Assembly: GCA_963814955.1 (NCBI GenBank)
Contig: CAWFEX010000015.1
Span: 620,001 to 684,000 of the forward strand
Direction: 5' to 3'
Source of the DNA: DATCJA01 sp963814955
GTDB taxonomy: Bacteria; Acidobacteriota; Vicinamibacteria; Vicinamibacterales; UBA2999
DNA: 64,000 nt
The position numbers and the translations under genes are program-made. Below are positions 8,565 to 17,344 of this stretch, piece by piece. The stretch's first letter is position 1. Every line of letters starts with the position of its first letter. The notes under the pieces were generated by a model, which saw nothing but the letters and a program-made list of their open reading frames with translations, was not told the DNA's origin and ran no database searches.

Positions 8565-8711
8565 TTAGGTCAAACCCTTCCGAGGGTTGAACGCGAGCCC
8601 ACAACGCAGCGGCCGGCCGCTCGGCCCCAGCACCCAAAAGATCGTCGCGGCAAGTTCGAGCCGGGCTTGGCGCGGTGGCTGTCGCGTCATCCGCTCGTCC
8701 CAGGTGGTCAT
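8565..8711 (-). CDS. 48-aa micro-ORF coupled to the GHKL ATPase gene
   Basis: The ATG at 8711 follows directly on the TAA of the upstream gene, and its own TAA is followed after one base by the ATPase ATG. This back-to-back arrangement is typical of translationally coupled operon genes. The product reads MTTWDERMTRQPP, then a hydrophobic helix 'LELAATIFWVLGPSG', then a basic tail with FNPRKG. It is unlike any family I recognise. The evidence for it being a real gene is the exact stop/start packing, not homology. Confidence 0.55.
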   Translation of the reverse strand: MTTWDERMTRQPPRQARLELAATIFWVLGPSGRPLRCGLAFNPRKGLT

Positions 8712-8945
8712 TTACGGAATCTTGGTCCAGCGTCCGCAAGCCTCGTCTGAGCACGCGTGGGGGTGCAGCTGGAGGACGAACGCATCGCAAGCGGCCTTTG
8801 CGGCTTCAACATCGCCGCCTCGGTAGCTGTCCGTTTCCTTGATGTCACCCACATTGACCTGCAGATTGAAGCTGCCGTCAATCCAGTTCGTGACGTCGCC
8901 GATGGCCTTGCCGTTATCGTGCTGGCGGCGAAGAAGGTATGGCAT
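8712..8945 (-). CDS. 77-aa protein of the GHKL ATPase operon
   Basis: The ATG at 8945 is preceded by CAGGAGAG at proper spacing. The product has a compact mixed sequence (YLLRRQHDNGKAIGDVTNWI, GSFNLQVNVGDIKETD) and a Cys pair in 'HACSDEACGRW', possibly a metal site or disulphide. No family is recognised. It is the second gene of the operon 9134-7322, 12 nt after the Pro-rich gene and abutting the 48-aa gene. The strong ribosome site supports expression. Confidence 0.6.
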   Translation of the reverse strand: MPYLLRRQHDNGKAIGDVTNWIDGSFNLQVNVGDIKETDSYRGGDVEAAKAACDAFVLQLHPHACSDEACGRWTKIP

Positions 8946-8957
8946 ATGCTCTCCTGA

Positions 8958-9134
8958 TCACGTATTCGTCAGAGGGAACGTGGGCGCCTGAGGCGGCTGC
9001 GCTGGAGGGGCAGTCTCGCCTTGCGGCAGGTCGGTTCTTGCGGGCGCTCTTGGAGGATCTGCCGGTAGCTTTGGCCTCCAGTCATCCGGAACCTTGTCGG
9101 GAACGAGGACTGGTTCGGTGATCGTTTCTGCCAT
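8958..9134 (-). CDS. 58-aa proline-rich protein, first gene of GHKL operon
   Basis: The start is chosen at the ATG at 9134 because GGGAGGA lies 5 nt upstream. The longer frame to 9239 runs through a terminator hairpin and the tRNA copy and is an artefact. The product is acidic at the front (MAETITEPVLVPDKVPDDW) and Pro/Ala-rich behind, which suggests a disordered protein. Unknown function. Its ribosome site begins almost on the U-tract of a hairpin terminator (9147-9178), an unusual layout discussed in the findings. Confidence 0.6.
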   Translation of the reverse strand: MAETITEPVLVPDKVPDDWRPKLPADPPRAPARTDLPQGETAPPAQPPQAPTFPLTNT

Positions 9135-9146
9135 TGATGTCCTCCC

Positions 9147-9178
9147 AAAAAACGACGGGCGCCACTTGCGGCGCCCGT
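9147..9178 (-). terminator. hairpin with T6 tract between tRNA-Asn scar and GHKL operon
   Basis: On the minus strand a perfect 9-bp GC-rich stem (ACGGGCGCC / GGCGCCCGT, 6-nt loop) is followed by CG and six T. This is a textbook intrinsic terminator. It lies about 32 nt beyond the tRNA-Asn 3' copy at 9210-9254 and 6-10 nt before the ribosome site of the gene at 9134. When this module was next to the intact tRNA it would have ended the tRNA transcript. Confidence 0.75.
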
Positions 9179-9209
9179 TGCAATTTCGTTGCGTTCTGCC
9201 GACCGGGTT

Positions 9210-9254
9210 TGGCTCCTCAGGCTGGACTCGAACCAGCAACCCTCCGGTTAACAG
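9210..9254 (-). repeat. 45-nt copy of tRNA-Asn 3' half (att site between modules I and II)
   Basis: Identical to 39356-39400 and to the copies at 4510 and 26246. It covers the anticodon loop to the CCA of tRNA-Asn(GTT) without a 5' half. It marks the right edge of module I and the left edge of module II. Confidence 0.88.
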
Positions 9255-9360
9255 CGTAACGCAGGTAGTTGGACTCGCGGGTTCTTCGTGCCGGTAGCTC
9301 GGATGAGAACCCCGTGTTACGTGGTGCTTGGCGGAGAATTGTTCGGAGATTGTTCAGTGC
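9255..9360 (+). repeat. left-end repeat of module II
   Basis: About 105 nt directly after the att copy match 26291-26396 with roughly ten to fifteen differences. The segment ends in two spaced copies of an ATTGTTC motif (gaattgttc, then gagattgttc). The same motif occurs in the right-end repeats (26190s and 39290s). Shared terminal sequence with arm-like motifs suggests recombinase binding sites of one element family. Confidence 0.7.
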
Positions 9361-9458
9361 GGCTTCAAATCGCGGGCGCACAACCGGCGGTACTTGCAGC
9401 TGTGGCGGCTAGAGTGGCATAAGACGGACAACTATTCTACTTTCAGACCCTTCACTCG

Positions 9459-9528
9459 TAGCTGCGGCGGATAGAACGCCAACCTGTCACAACAGAGGCC
9501 GCGGGTTCGAGTCCTGTCCACCCTGCCA
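9459..9528 (+). pseudogene. tRNA-Asp(GTC)-like remnant lacking its 5' acceptor strand
   Basis: The sequence reads like tRNA-Asp from the D-arm on: an anticodon loop CCTGTCAC with GTC, a variable region AGGCC, a T-arm GCGGGTTCGAGTCCTGT, and CACCCTGCCA including the encoded CCA. The expected 5' acceptor strand (agggtgg) is absent and the anticodon stem is mispaired, so it should not fold correctly. It sits 16 nt before the universal stress gene. It may be a scar of another integration or a cargo tRNA fragment. Confidence 0.6.
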
Positions 9529-9544
9529 CCGGAGGTCGTTAGCC

Positions 9545-9989
9545 ATGTTCAAGCACATCCTGATACCCACCGACGGCTCACCAATTGCCATCAAGGCTGT
9601 GAGGGCCGGCATCAGGTTCGCTCACGAGATTGGCGCGAAGGTGACCGCCTATCAGGCAATCGGAACGCTGTTGACGCACATCGATGAAGAGGGCTACGTG
9701 GTCGATCCCAAAATGCACGACGCATTTGAGCGGACGGCCCGTGAAACGGCGCAGCGGCGGCTCGACGCAATCGGCAAATTGGCCAGAACGGCCGGCGTAA
9801 CGTTCAATTCATCGGTGACCATGGTGGACACGCCCTATAAAGGGATTATCGACGCGGCAAAGAAGCACAAGTGTGACGTGATCTTCATGGCCTCGCATGG
9901 CCGCCGCGGCGTCTCCGGCCTGCTGATGGGCAGTGTCACCCAGAAAGTTACTGACGCACTGCAAGATACCGGTCCTGGTGTACCGGTGA
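9545..9989 (+). pseudogene. universal stress protein UspA family, one frameshift near the end
   Basis: Starts at the ATG at 9545 (MFKHILIPTDGSP). The ATP-type USP fold is clear: 'ILIPTDGS', 'AVRAGIRFAHEIGAKVTAYQA', then 'DVIFMASHGRRGVSGLLMGSVTQKV', the G-x2-G-x9-G(S/T) nucleotide loop. The native tail LTHCKIPVLVYR is encoded in the next frame from 9951 to a stop at 9987-9989. One extra base around 9948-9950 therefore breaks the last 12 codons. The unshifted frame runs on to 10024 in junk. If the indel is a read error, this is an intact 147-aa Usp, a cytoplasmic stress-resistance protein. Confidence 0.8.
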
Positions 9990-10271
9990 GCGACGGCTCG
10001 AAGAATGAGAACTCGAGGCTGTGAACGGGACGAAGGCGCTGATAGCGAAGAGGAAGCCAGCGAGGCCGACGATTGAACGTACAGAACCAGACATGGCAGT
10101 CCTAAGACGCCGAGGTCTTATTTGGACGCCGCGTGGTGCGTAGTACGCCGATCGCGTACAGGCCGCGCGCGTCACGTGCAGGTACATGGACGGACACTGT
10201 TCGCCACGTCCCGTCGTGCCGGGTGTTATTCGACATGTAGGCGAGCGTGCGTCATGGTCTGCTCCGAGGAA

Positions 10272-11234
10272 TCACACGATTCGAAAGTCCACGACGATCG
10301 TCACCAGCACATCCACCGGTGTGTCGGCCACACTTCCGGGGATGAACCGCCACGCACGGACAGCCGCGATCGCCTCGTTGTCCAGTCCGTTCGCCGCATC
10401 CAGCGAACGCATCACACGAATCGCGGCAGGAACCCCGTCGCGTCCGATGACGACTTCGAGCACCACGGGTCCCTGGATCTTGAGCCGGAGGGCGTCCGTG
10501 GTGTATTTCGGCCTGACCTGCGTCAGCAGCGTCGGCGGCACCACTCCCGGACCGAGGCGATACGCACCGCTGCCGAACCCTGCGCCAGAGTCGGGCCTGA
10601 GACCGGGACCTGTGCCTGATCCGACTCCCGTGCCCGTACCATTTCCGACGCCTCCCCCGAACCCCGGTCCTTGAGAGAAGCCGAGCGACGGTGACGCATC
10701 GGGCAGGCCAGTCAGAAGGCTGGTACCCGACACAAACGGCTTCGCGTCGAGCAACAGCAGTTCAGATTGAGGCTCGGCATCACGCGGCTGCTCGAGAACG
10801 GCGACCGGCTTCGCCACCGGGAGCGTGATGCGATCCTGCCCGATCGCTTGTGCGCGTGAAGGCAGCGCCGGCTGACGGTTGCCACCACCACCTCCGCCAC
10901 CGCTCGGACCGGGCATCTCGAAGAACACCAATCGCGGAAGCTGCATCGGCTGGCGAACTCTTGGCGCCTCCGACAACGTCGGGGTAGTGCCCGGCCACGC
11001 CGCTGCCAACACGAGCGCCATGGCAACCGCTGCATGGGTCAGGACGGAAACGACGCTTCCCGTGCCTGCTGCGCGCGCACGGCGCGGAAGTCGAGGCGCA
11101 GGCCCCACCAAACAGAGAAGTGATGTCCTTTCAGGGGAAGGATCTGCGCCGACAATGCTGGCGGTGCCAACCCTGATGTTCTGAGGCAGCGGCGGGTACT
11201 CGAAGAGGCCAAGCCTGCATGCGGTCGATCGCAC
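10272..11234 (-). CDS. TonB family protein (energy transducer-like)
   Basis: The open frame is 320 aa from a GTG at 11234, although the true start may lie inside it because the first 50 residues are poorly structured. Order: one hydrophobic anchor (VLTHAAVAMALVLAAAW, about residues 65-81), a Gly/Pro-rich periplasmic spacer with poly-Gly runs, then a C-terminal TonB domain ('PPTLLTQVRPKYTTDALRLKIQG', 'VVLEVVIGRDGVPAAIRVMRSLD', 'AIAAVRAWRFIPG'). Such single-gene TonB proteins are common in Acidobacteria and either drive outer-membrane transport or act as stand-alone periplasmic TonB_C domains. No ExbB/ExbD genes are nearby. Confidence 0.8.
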   Translation of the reverse strand: MRSTACRLGLFEYPPLPQNIRVGTASIVGADPSPERTSLLCLVGPAPRLPRRARAAGTGSVVSVLTHAAVAMALVLAAAWPGTTPTLSEAPRVRQPMQLPRLVFFEMPGPSGGGGGGGNRQPALPSRAQAIGQDRITLPVAKPVAVLEQPRDAEPQSELLLLDAKPFVSGTSLLTGLPDASPSLGFSQGPGFGGGVGNGTGTGVGSGTGPGLRPDSGAGFGSGAYRLGPGVVPPTLLTQVRPKYTTDALRLKIQGPVVLEVVIGRDGVPAAIRVMRSLDAANGLDNEAIAAVRAWRFIPGSVADTPVDVLVTIVVDFRIV

Positions 11235-11558
11235 GTTGCGAACTCCACCGGTGCATGCGCAAGGCGAGTGCCAACTGTTCGCCGATCAAGAACCGGCGGC
11301 GTGTCGGAGGCGCGGAACTGCCGCTGGCTTTTCAGCCGGCCGAAATGCTGAGAACGTGCGATAAGACATCTCGAGCGTGCGAAACGGAGCGTGGCGGACC
11401 ACGAGCTCTCAGGAATCTCCCGAACCTGGACGAGTCGCCCCGGAGGGACGAGCTCTGATTCGTCTAGTCACTGCGCGAACTTCTTCGCAAGCTGCTGAAA
11501 AGTCCGCTTTCAGCCTCGGGATCTGGCGGCTATTCGGAGGACCGTGTGGGTGCGACGC
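11235..11558. other. gene-free stretch
   Basis: Lies upstream of the TonB gene and downstream of the oxidoreductase gene. No protein-like frame or RNA feature was recognised. Confidence 0.4.
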
Positions 11559-12275
11559 TCAGGCCGGCAGCGCCGGCAGACCCGGCGTGGCGAAGATCAT
11601 CTCCGTGATGGCTTTGATGCTTCGGTTGCCGTAGCGGAATGGGATGATGAGCCGCAGCGGCGCGCCGTGTCGCGGCGGCAACGGCTGATCGTTCATCATC
11701 CACACGAGCATGACTTGCGGATGCCGCAGCGTCGTCATCGCCTCATCCACGTTGTGGCGGTCTGACGCGATGAAGCGCGCATAGTGCACGCCGGGGTCGA
11801 GGCCGAGCATGTCCGCGAAATCACTGAACCGGACGCCGGTCCATTTGACGATGCCGCGCGGATTCGGCGCGCCGCACTGCATGAGGAACATACGCGACAC
11901 GCGCGGCAGCTTCTCAAGATCCGTGAAGCGCAGCGTCCCCGCCAGCCTCCCAAGCCCGCGCGTATCCACCTTGATGGCCATCTTTCGATAGTCGAACTCG
12001 ATGTCGGGCGCCTGGCGGTTGGGCGTGCGCCACATGAGCGGGTCCGTAATTGGCCCCGCCGCGCTCTCCGGGTGCTCCGGAGCCGATCCGTCCGGATTGA
12101 GCGGTAGCGGCGCCGGAAATCCCGCCCGCCGTGGTCGTTCCACCAGCGAATCGGGCCAGGGCTCCTGTGGTTGGCCGGCTTGGGCTTGAAGGTGCTCAGG
12201 TGTCAGCACGCCAAGGGACAATCCTGCCAGGGTTGAACCGGAAAGGCAGAGGGCGTCGCGTCTGGAGATAGCCAT
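11559..12275 (-). CDS. molybdopterin-dependent sulfite-oxidase-like oxidoreductase, exported
   Basis: The ATG at 12275 has AGGAGGT 5 nt upstream, so the longer frame to 12296 is not used. The N-terminus 'ISRRDALCLSGSTLAGLSLG' is a twin-arginine signal, so the folded cofactor-loaded enzyme would be exported by Tat. The body is a sulfite-oxidase (Oxidored_molyb) domain: 'WRTPNRQAPDIEFDYRKMAIKVDTRG', 'LEKLPRVSRMFLMQCGAPNPRG' with the molybdenum-ligating Cys, 'WTGVRFSDFADMLG', 'MMNDQPLPPRHGAPLRLIIPFRYG' and 'IKAITEMIF'. At 238 aa it is a short MsrP/YedY-like member without a dimerisation domain. Its substrate is unknown; no heme or MsrQ partner is adjacent. Confidence 0.82.
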   Translation of the reverse strand: MAISRRDALCLSGSTLAGLSLGVLTPEHLQAQAGQPQEPWPDSLVERPRRAGFPAPLPLNPDGSAPEHPESAAGPITDPLMWRTPNRQAPDIEFDYRKMAIKVDTRGLGRLAGTLRFTDLEKLPRVSRMFLMQCGAPNPRGIVKWTGVRFSDFADMLGLDPGVHYARFIASDRHNVDEAMTTLRHPQVMLVWMMNDQPLPPRHGAPLRLIIPFRYGNRSIKAITEMIFATPGLPALPA

Positions 12276-12599
12276 GGCTGACCTCCTGTGGGGCACGAAG
12301 ACGGTATCACGAACGGGTGCTCCTCCAACGCCGCGTCAATAGATGCGCTCGAATACTTGTCCGGTTCACCGATTCGTCCGCAGATCGTTGACCGTCATTC
12401 GGTGTCCCCTGGTAGATGTCGGACACCGCGCCTGTGCGCCCGTCTGTGCGTCCGTCCCGCGCGCTCCTCGCTGCGCTCGTCGCCAGCACGGGTACGTCCA
12501 GTACGCGTCGATCGAATAATCCAGACGGTGCACGCGCCGACGAGTCTTCGCGCAATCAGGTTCGTCGTCGAAGCTGTGGGGGCAGCTCAACGCCAAAGC

Positions 12600-13073
12600 G
12601 GGGCGGAGTCGTTCCATGTTCTGGAGATCCTTCTCCGCTCGGACATACCCGTGCGCGTGGCAGAGCACTTGCGTCTCAGGCGTCAAACAACGAACGGCGA
12701 TACCGCCAAAGAGACCACGTCGGGCAAACCCTGCAGCCGGAAAGATCCAGTCGGACTGTCCTCCATCCGGTAGACACCATTGCCCTGCACGTCAAGGTCG
12801 ATAGCGTGCACGTCGACTTTCGTGTCCAGAGGCGCCAGAACGAAATTGGACTCCGTGCCACCCTCTTGCCGTGCGTAGCCGCTGGCGGCGAGCACTTGCT
12901 GCAGATCTGAGAGATCCGCTCGCCGCACTATCACATCGACGTCTTGTGGGAACGCGTCTGCTGTCCAAGGACGCGTCGACCGCCCAGCCGCCGTCGAGCC
13001 ACAGCTCGATCCCCGCGCGGTCGAACGCCTGGAGCAGCGCGACGAGCACGTCCGCGGACATGACAGTCGACAT
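12600..13073 (-). pseudogene. lincosamide/aminoglycoside nucleotidyltransferase relic (Lnu/AadB-like)
   Basis: Starts at an ATG at 13073. The first frame gives 'MSADVLVALLQAFDRAGIEL' and 'WLDGGWAVDA'. A second frame gives LGQQTRSH, then DVDVIVRRADLSDLQQVL and 'YRMEDSPTGSFRLQGL'. A third gives GGIAVRCLTPETQVLCHAHGY. These blocks in order match small nucleotidyltransferases that inactivate lincosamides or aminoglycosides: GGWAVDA, the metal-binding TRxHxDxDxxV, and the 'LTPExQxxxH' tail. At least two single-base frameshifts (near 12950 and 12700) separate the blocks, so it is inactive unless these are read errors. The end is approximate. 12276-12599 holds nothing else recognisable. Confidence 0.65.
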
Positions 13074-13612
13074 GTGTGCCTGGTCGGTCTGATTGTACTG
13101 ACGGCTTAGCCGTGGCTCAGTGCTACGACTATTCAGGTCGATACACGGCCCCGCACTGGTAACCCTGCAGTTGCTTCGCTCGGCTCTCCGCTCCGGACGC
13201 CTCTTCGCTCGTTGGACACGACGACTTCGGGTATCGGTTGGCGACAGTGCAACCGGCGCATAGGTCGTGGTGACCACTCGACCGCCAACTGCAACGACGC
13301 GCTCCAGCGTCCTTCGGGTAAGCGCGATCTCGTGACTGTATGGGTGCCATGCCCGCCTGGAGGCCGAGATTGAAGTCTCGCCTCCGCGCACGGTCCGACA
13401 ACTGCCGCGCCGCCGGTGGCCGCCTGATGACGAGGCGGGCGAGACGGTACGTCAGGGTATCCGCGTCGTCACGATAGGTGCTCGCGAGAGAAAAGTGGGC
13501 GCTCTGGACTCGACCCTCGTGGCCAACATGGTGGATGATGAGAGACCGACAAGAGCGTTACGCTCGCACAGATTCGTTGATGCCGTTCCGCTTACCCTGA
13601 AAGGACCGACTT
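13074..13612. other. gene-free stretch
   Basis: No recognised gene. The frames covering it on either strand are extensions of the flanking genes with Arg/Ser-rich shadow composition. Confidence 0.4.
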
Positions 13613-14149
13613 ATGCGCTCACGCTTGTTCTTTGCAGCACTCTTCGCGGCGTTGTGTCTCTGCGGTGGCTCCGCGCTCGCGCAGCAGGTCACCAAAGAGA
13701 ACGTGCCGGGTATCAGAAACCTGGCACGGCTCGAAACCACCGTCGCGTGCGCAGGCGCCATCACTCCCGAATCGGTGGTCGAGGTGAAGAAGATGGGGTT
13801 CGTGTCGATCGTGAACCTGCGTCTCGCCTCCGAAGAAGGCGCCAACGTCGAGAAGGAGGAGGCGGCGGCGAAGGCCGCGGGCCTTCGCTACTTTCACGTG
13901 CCGTACGACGGCTCCGCCGATCCCAAGGCCGCCGAGGCGTTCTTACGTGCCATCACGACCAGAGGCGCTGAGCCCGCGTTCATCCACTGTGCCGGCGGCA
14001 ACCGCGCTGCTACGATGTGGCTGATCAAGCGTGTGGCTGTGGATCACTGGGATGTGGAGCGCGCGACGAAGGAGGCGACGCTGCTCGGGCAGACCAATCC
14101 GACCATGCGTCAGTTCGCGATCGATTACGCGCAGGCCCACAAGCGGTAG
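13613..14149 (+). CDS. secreted DSP/DUF442-like phosphatase
   Basis: 178 aa from the ATG at 13613, with tgaaaggac upstream. A signal peptide covers residues 1-23 (ending in ALAQQ). The mature part follows the cysteine-phosphatase fold found in beta-lactamase-hydrolase-like/DUF442 proteins: 'GIRNLARLETTVACAGAITPESVVEVKKMGF', 'SIVNLR', then the P-loop 'FIHCAGGNRAATMWLIKRV' with catalytic Cys and Arg in CX4R form. An Asp within YDGSAD could act as general acid. It acts in the periplasm; the substrate is unknown. It has its own promoter region or is monocistronic, as flanking genes are far away. Confidence 0.78.
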   Translation: MRSRLFFAALFAALCLCGGSALAQQVTKENVPGIRNLARLETTVACAGAITPESVVEVKKMGFVSIVNLRLASEEGANVEKEEAAAKAAGLRYFHVPYDGSADPKAAEAFLRAITTRGAEPAFIHCAGGNRAATMWLIKRVAVDHWDVERATKEATLLGQTNPTMRQFAIDYAQAHKR

Positions 14150-14910
14150 GCTGCGCGATGCGCGTGCGGTTGCTGCTGGTTCTGGTCACAGCGCCGGCGC
14201 TTCGACGAGAACAACGAGACGGCACGTCCGCGCCGCCGTAAGCGGCACTGTCAGGGGATCTAGTCTTGTGTAGTCGCCAAGGATCCCCGAAGCGGTCGGT
14301 CGAGAGCGCGTGCGCCGTTGATCGTCACCAATGTCGTGGGCTTAACGGTTAACGTTCGCCAGTTGGAACCAGATGGCGAGTTGGGTTCGTGGGCTTGAGG
14401 GGCTCCGGCACGGCCTGATATCGGATGACGGCCACATCGATATCCCGACGGAGGCATTTCAACGGAGGACGTCGTTCTACGTGTGGCGGATTAGACGGGG
14501 CCGGTCAGACCCGCGTGCTCATTCCGTCTCTCTACGCGGGCTTTCGAGCGTATCTGGCGGATTAGCAGGAAGCTGAAAACCGATGGGCATGCCGGTGCCG
14601 ACGAGGTGATCGTAGCGGAACCGGGGCGGGCAGCGACGACAGCGCGTAAAACGGGAACGGTGTCGGAGAGATCGCCAGGATCTTGTGTCGGTTCGCCGGC
14701 TTCGAGTCGCGACGATCCGCGTGCCGGCGTGCAGGATCAAGAAGAAGAACACGCTTGTTCAAGCGGAGGCCGGCGGGAGTAGGCGGCGGGAGTCGCATGT
14801 GCCGAGATTGGCCGCCAAGCCGAAATTGTCGGGTCGCACGTTTCCAGACACGAAAAGGTCCGCGTGTTAGTGTGCGTGCGTATTGTGTAATCTCGGTTTG
14901 ATCACACCCA
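14150..14910. other. gene-free stretch
   Basis: About 760 bp without a convincing gene. Long minus-strand frames here continue into the coding region at 14911 and are Arg/Pro-rich shadows. No RNA gene or repeat was recognised. Confidence 0.4.
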
Positions 14911-17129
14911 ATGCGCACACCACACCTTGTTTTCTGGGCCACGTTTACGCTGACCGTCGCCACGCTCGCGGCCCCCGCCGGGGCGCAGGAGACCCACGAC
15001 CACGCCGGCGGCGGTCTGCACCATGTCGACGCGAGGAGGGCCGACATCGCGCCGACGATCGACGGCGTCCTCGACGAGGCGGTCTGGCGCGAAGCGCCGA
15101 TGCATGGACGATCTTCACGCAGCAGGAGCCAGCGGATGGCGCGCCGGCCACCGAGCGCACCGAGGTGCGGCTGCTGTACGACGCCGAGCACCTCTACATC
15201 GGCGTCCGGGCGCTTCGATTCCGATCCGTCGGCGTGTCATCGCGACCGAGATGCGGCGCGACTCGCCGCGCATGCTCGACGAAGACAACTTCCAGATCAT
15301 TCTCGACACGTTCCGCGACTCCCGTTCCGGCTACATGTTCGTGACCAACCCGCTCGGCGCGAAGCTGGAGCAGCAGGTGTTCGAAGAAGGGCGGCGGCAA
15401 CGCGCGCGGCGCGGCGTCGAACATCAATCGCGACTGGAACGGCGTGTGGGATGCCGCGGCGCGCGCGCACTGAGCGACGGCTGGACGGCCGAGATCGCGA
15501 TTCCGATGGTGACGCGTGCGCTCGCCGGAGGTGGACGTCCAGACCTGGGGCATCAACTTCATGCGGAACATCCGCCGCAAGAACGAGCAGGTCTACTGGG
15601 CGCCGATTCCGAAGCCGTACGGCCTGACGCAGGTGAGCCTTGCCGGCACCGTCTCGGGCATGGCGGGCATGACGCGCGGCCTCGATCTGCGCGTCAAGCC
15701 GTTCGTCATCGCCGGCGGCCGCCGCGACCGCCTCGGCGGCAGCGTCTCGACGAGCGCGCTGCGCGACGTCGGGCTCGACGTGAAGTACGGGCTCGCGTCG
15801 GGCCTCGCCCTCGACGTCACCGTGAACACCGATTTCGCGCAGGCGGAAGTGGACGAGCAGCAGGTCAACCTGACGCCGCTTCCCGCTGTTCTTTCCCGAG
15901 AAGCGCGATTTCTTCCTCGAGAACTCGGGGCAGTTCACCGTCAGCAACCAGGGCAATGCGCGGATCGCGGACCTGTTCTTCAGCCGGCGCATCGGGCTCT
16001 CGGCCACCGGCCAGCCGATGCCGCATGCTCGGCGGCGCGCGCCTGACCGGCAAGGTCGGCGACCACAACATCGCGCTGATGCAACTGCAGACGCGGGGAG
16101 GCGTTCGGCCGGCCCGGCGAGAACTTCCTCGTTGCGCGCTACAGCAAGGACGTCGGCCAGCGGTCGAAGATCGGCGGCCTCGTTGATCAACAAGGAGGCG
16201 ATCAGCAGCCCCGTCTTCAACCGCACGATGGCGGCCGACGCGGTGATCGCGCCAACGCCGAGCTTCTCGGTCCACTCGTTCCTCGCCCGCACCTCGACGC
16301 CGGGCGTGGTGGACAACCAGCAGGCGTTCCACACGCGCGCGCTCTTCCTGAACAGCAAGTGGAACAGCTACGGCGAGTTCACCGATATCGAGGACAACTT
16401 CAACGCCGAGGTCGGGATTCGTCCCGCGCACCGGCATCCGCGCCGACGAAGCTGCATTTCGAGCGCAACCCGCGTCCCGGCGGCCTGATCCGCGTGATGG
16501 AGCCGATGATGAACATCGAGTACACACCGATCAGCAGAACCGGCTGCTCACGCGGCGCATCCACCATATGGTCGGCACGCGCTTCCAGAACGGCGCGTAT
16601 CTCAACGTCATTCTGAACCGCTGGCTCGAGCGTGCTCGACGAGCCGTTCGCCATCCAGCCCGGCGTGACGATTCCGAGCGGCGTCTACCGCTTCTACGAC
16701 TGGAACTTCACGTTCAACAGCAACCCGGCGCGCCGCTTCTACGAGCGCTTCACGTATGCGCCGCAGACCTTCTACGACGGCACGCGCCACGACGTCGACG
16801 CGGCGATTGGCATCCGCGCCAGCAGCCGTGCCTCGGCCGAGTTCGCCATTTCGCGCAACGACGTCGACCTGCCGTGGGGCGCCTTCGTCGTCAACCTCGG
16901 GATCGTGCGGTTGGACTACGCGCTGTCGCCGACGATGGCCATTCGCTCGCTGTCGCAGTACAACTCGTCGACACGGCAGTTCAGCACGAGCGTCCGCTAC
17001 AACTTCATCTTCAGGCCCGGCAGCGACCTCTACGTGGTCTACGACGGCCTGCAGGGTAACGTGCCGGGACGTCCCGAGCTCCGGAACCAGCAGCTCGTGA
17101 TCAAGATGACATATCTGGTGTCACGATAA
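14911..17129 (+). pseudogene. DUF5916/carbohydrate-binding family 9-like outer-membrane protein, heavily frameshifted
   Basis: Starts at the ATG at 14911 with a signal peptide (PHLVFWATFTLTVATLAAPAGA). The family signature is readable in order but in changing frames: 'PTIDGVLDEAVWREA', 'VRLLYDAEHLYIGVRA', 'DNFQIILDTFRDSRSGYMF', 'NRDWNGVWDA', 'GWTAEIAIPM', 'VQTWGINFMRNIRRKNE', 'ALDVTVNTDFAQAEVDEQQV', 'LFFPEKRDFFLENSGQF' and a C-terminal beta-barrel ending 'QQLVIKMTYLVSR'. At least eight frame changes occur in 2.2 kb. The intact family is about 730-800 aa: a CBM9-like periplasmic domain plus an outer-membrane barrel. The high codon conservation between breaks suggests recent breakage or local base-calling error. 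Confidence 0.8.
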
Positions 17130-17344
17130 ACGCATAAAGTGAGCCGCTGATCACGCGCAGAGAAGATTGCCATCCTCACGGATACGCTCATCCGTCGCTG
17201 TTGTCGGCCCAGTCCGAGGTGGATCGCGATTCGCCTCCTCGAAGATCCACGCGTCGAGCGCGTCAAAGGAAACCAAAGGAGACCGGGAATGGGAAGTGGA
17301 GACAGGTCTTTTATTAGCGGTCTGGACGGAGACAGGAGGTTGAC

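Noticed and set aside
15297..16358. A 353-aa minus-strand open frame
   Set aside because: It lies across the DUF5916 gene, whose family motifs are readable on the plus strand; the minus frame is Arg/Ala-rich and shows no family.
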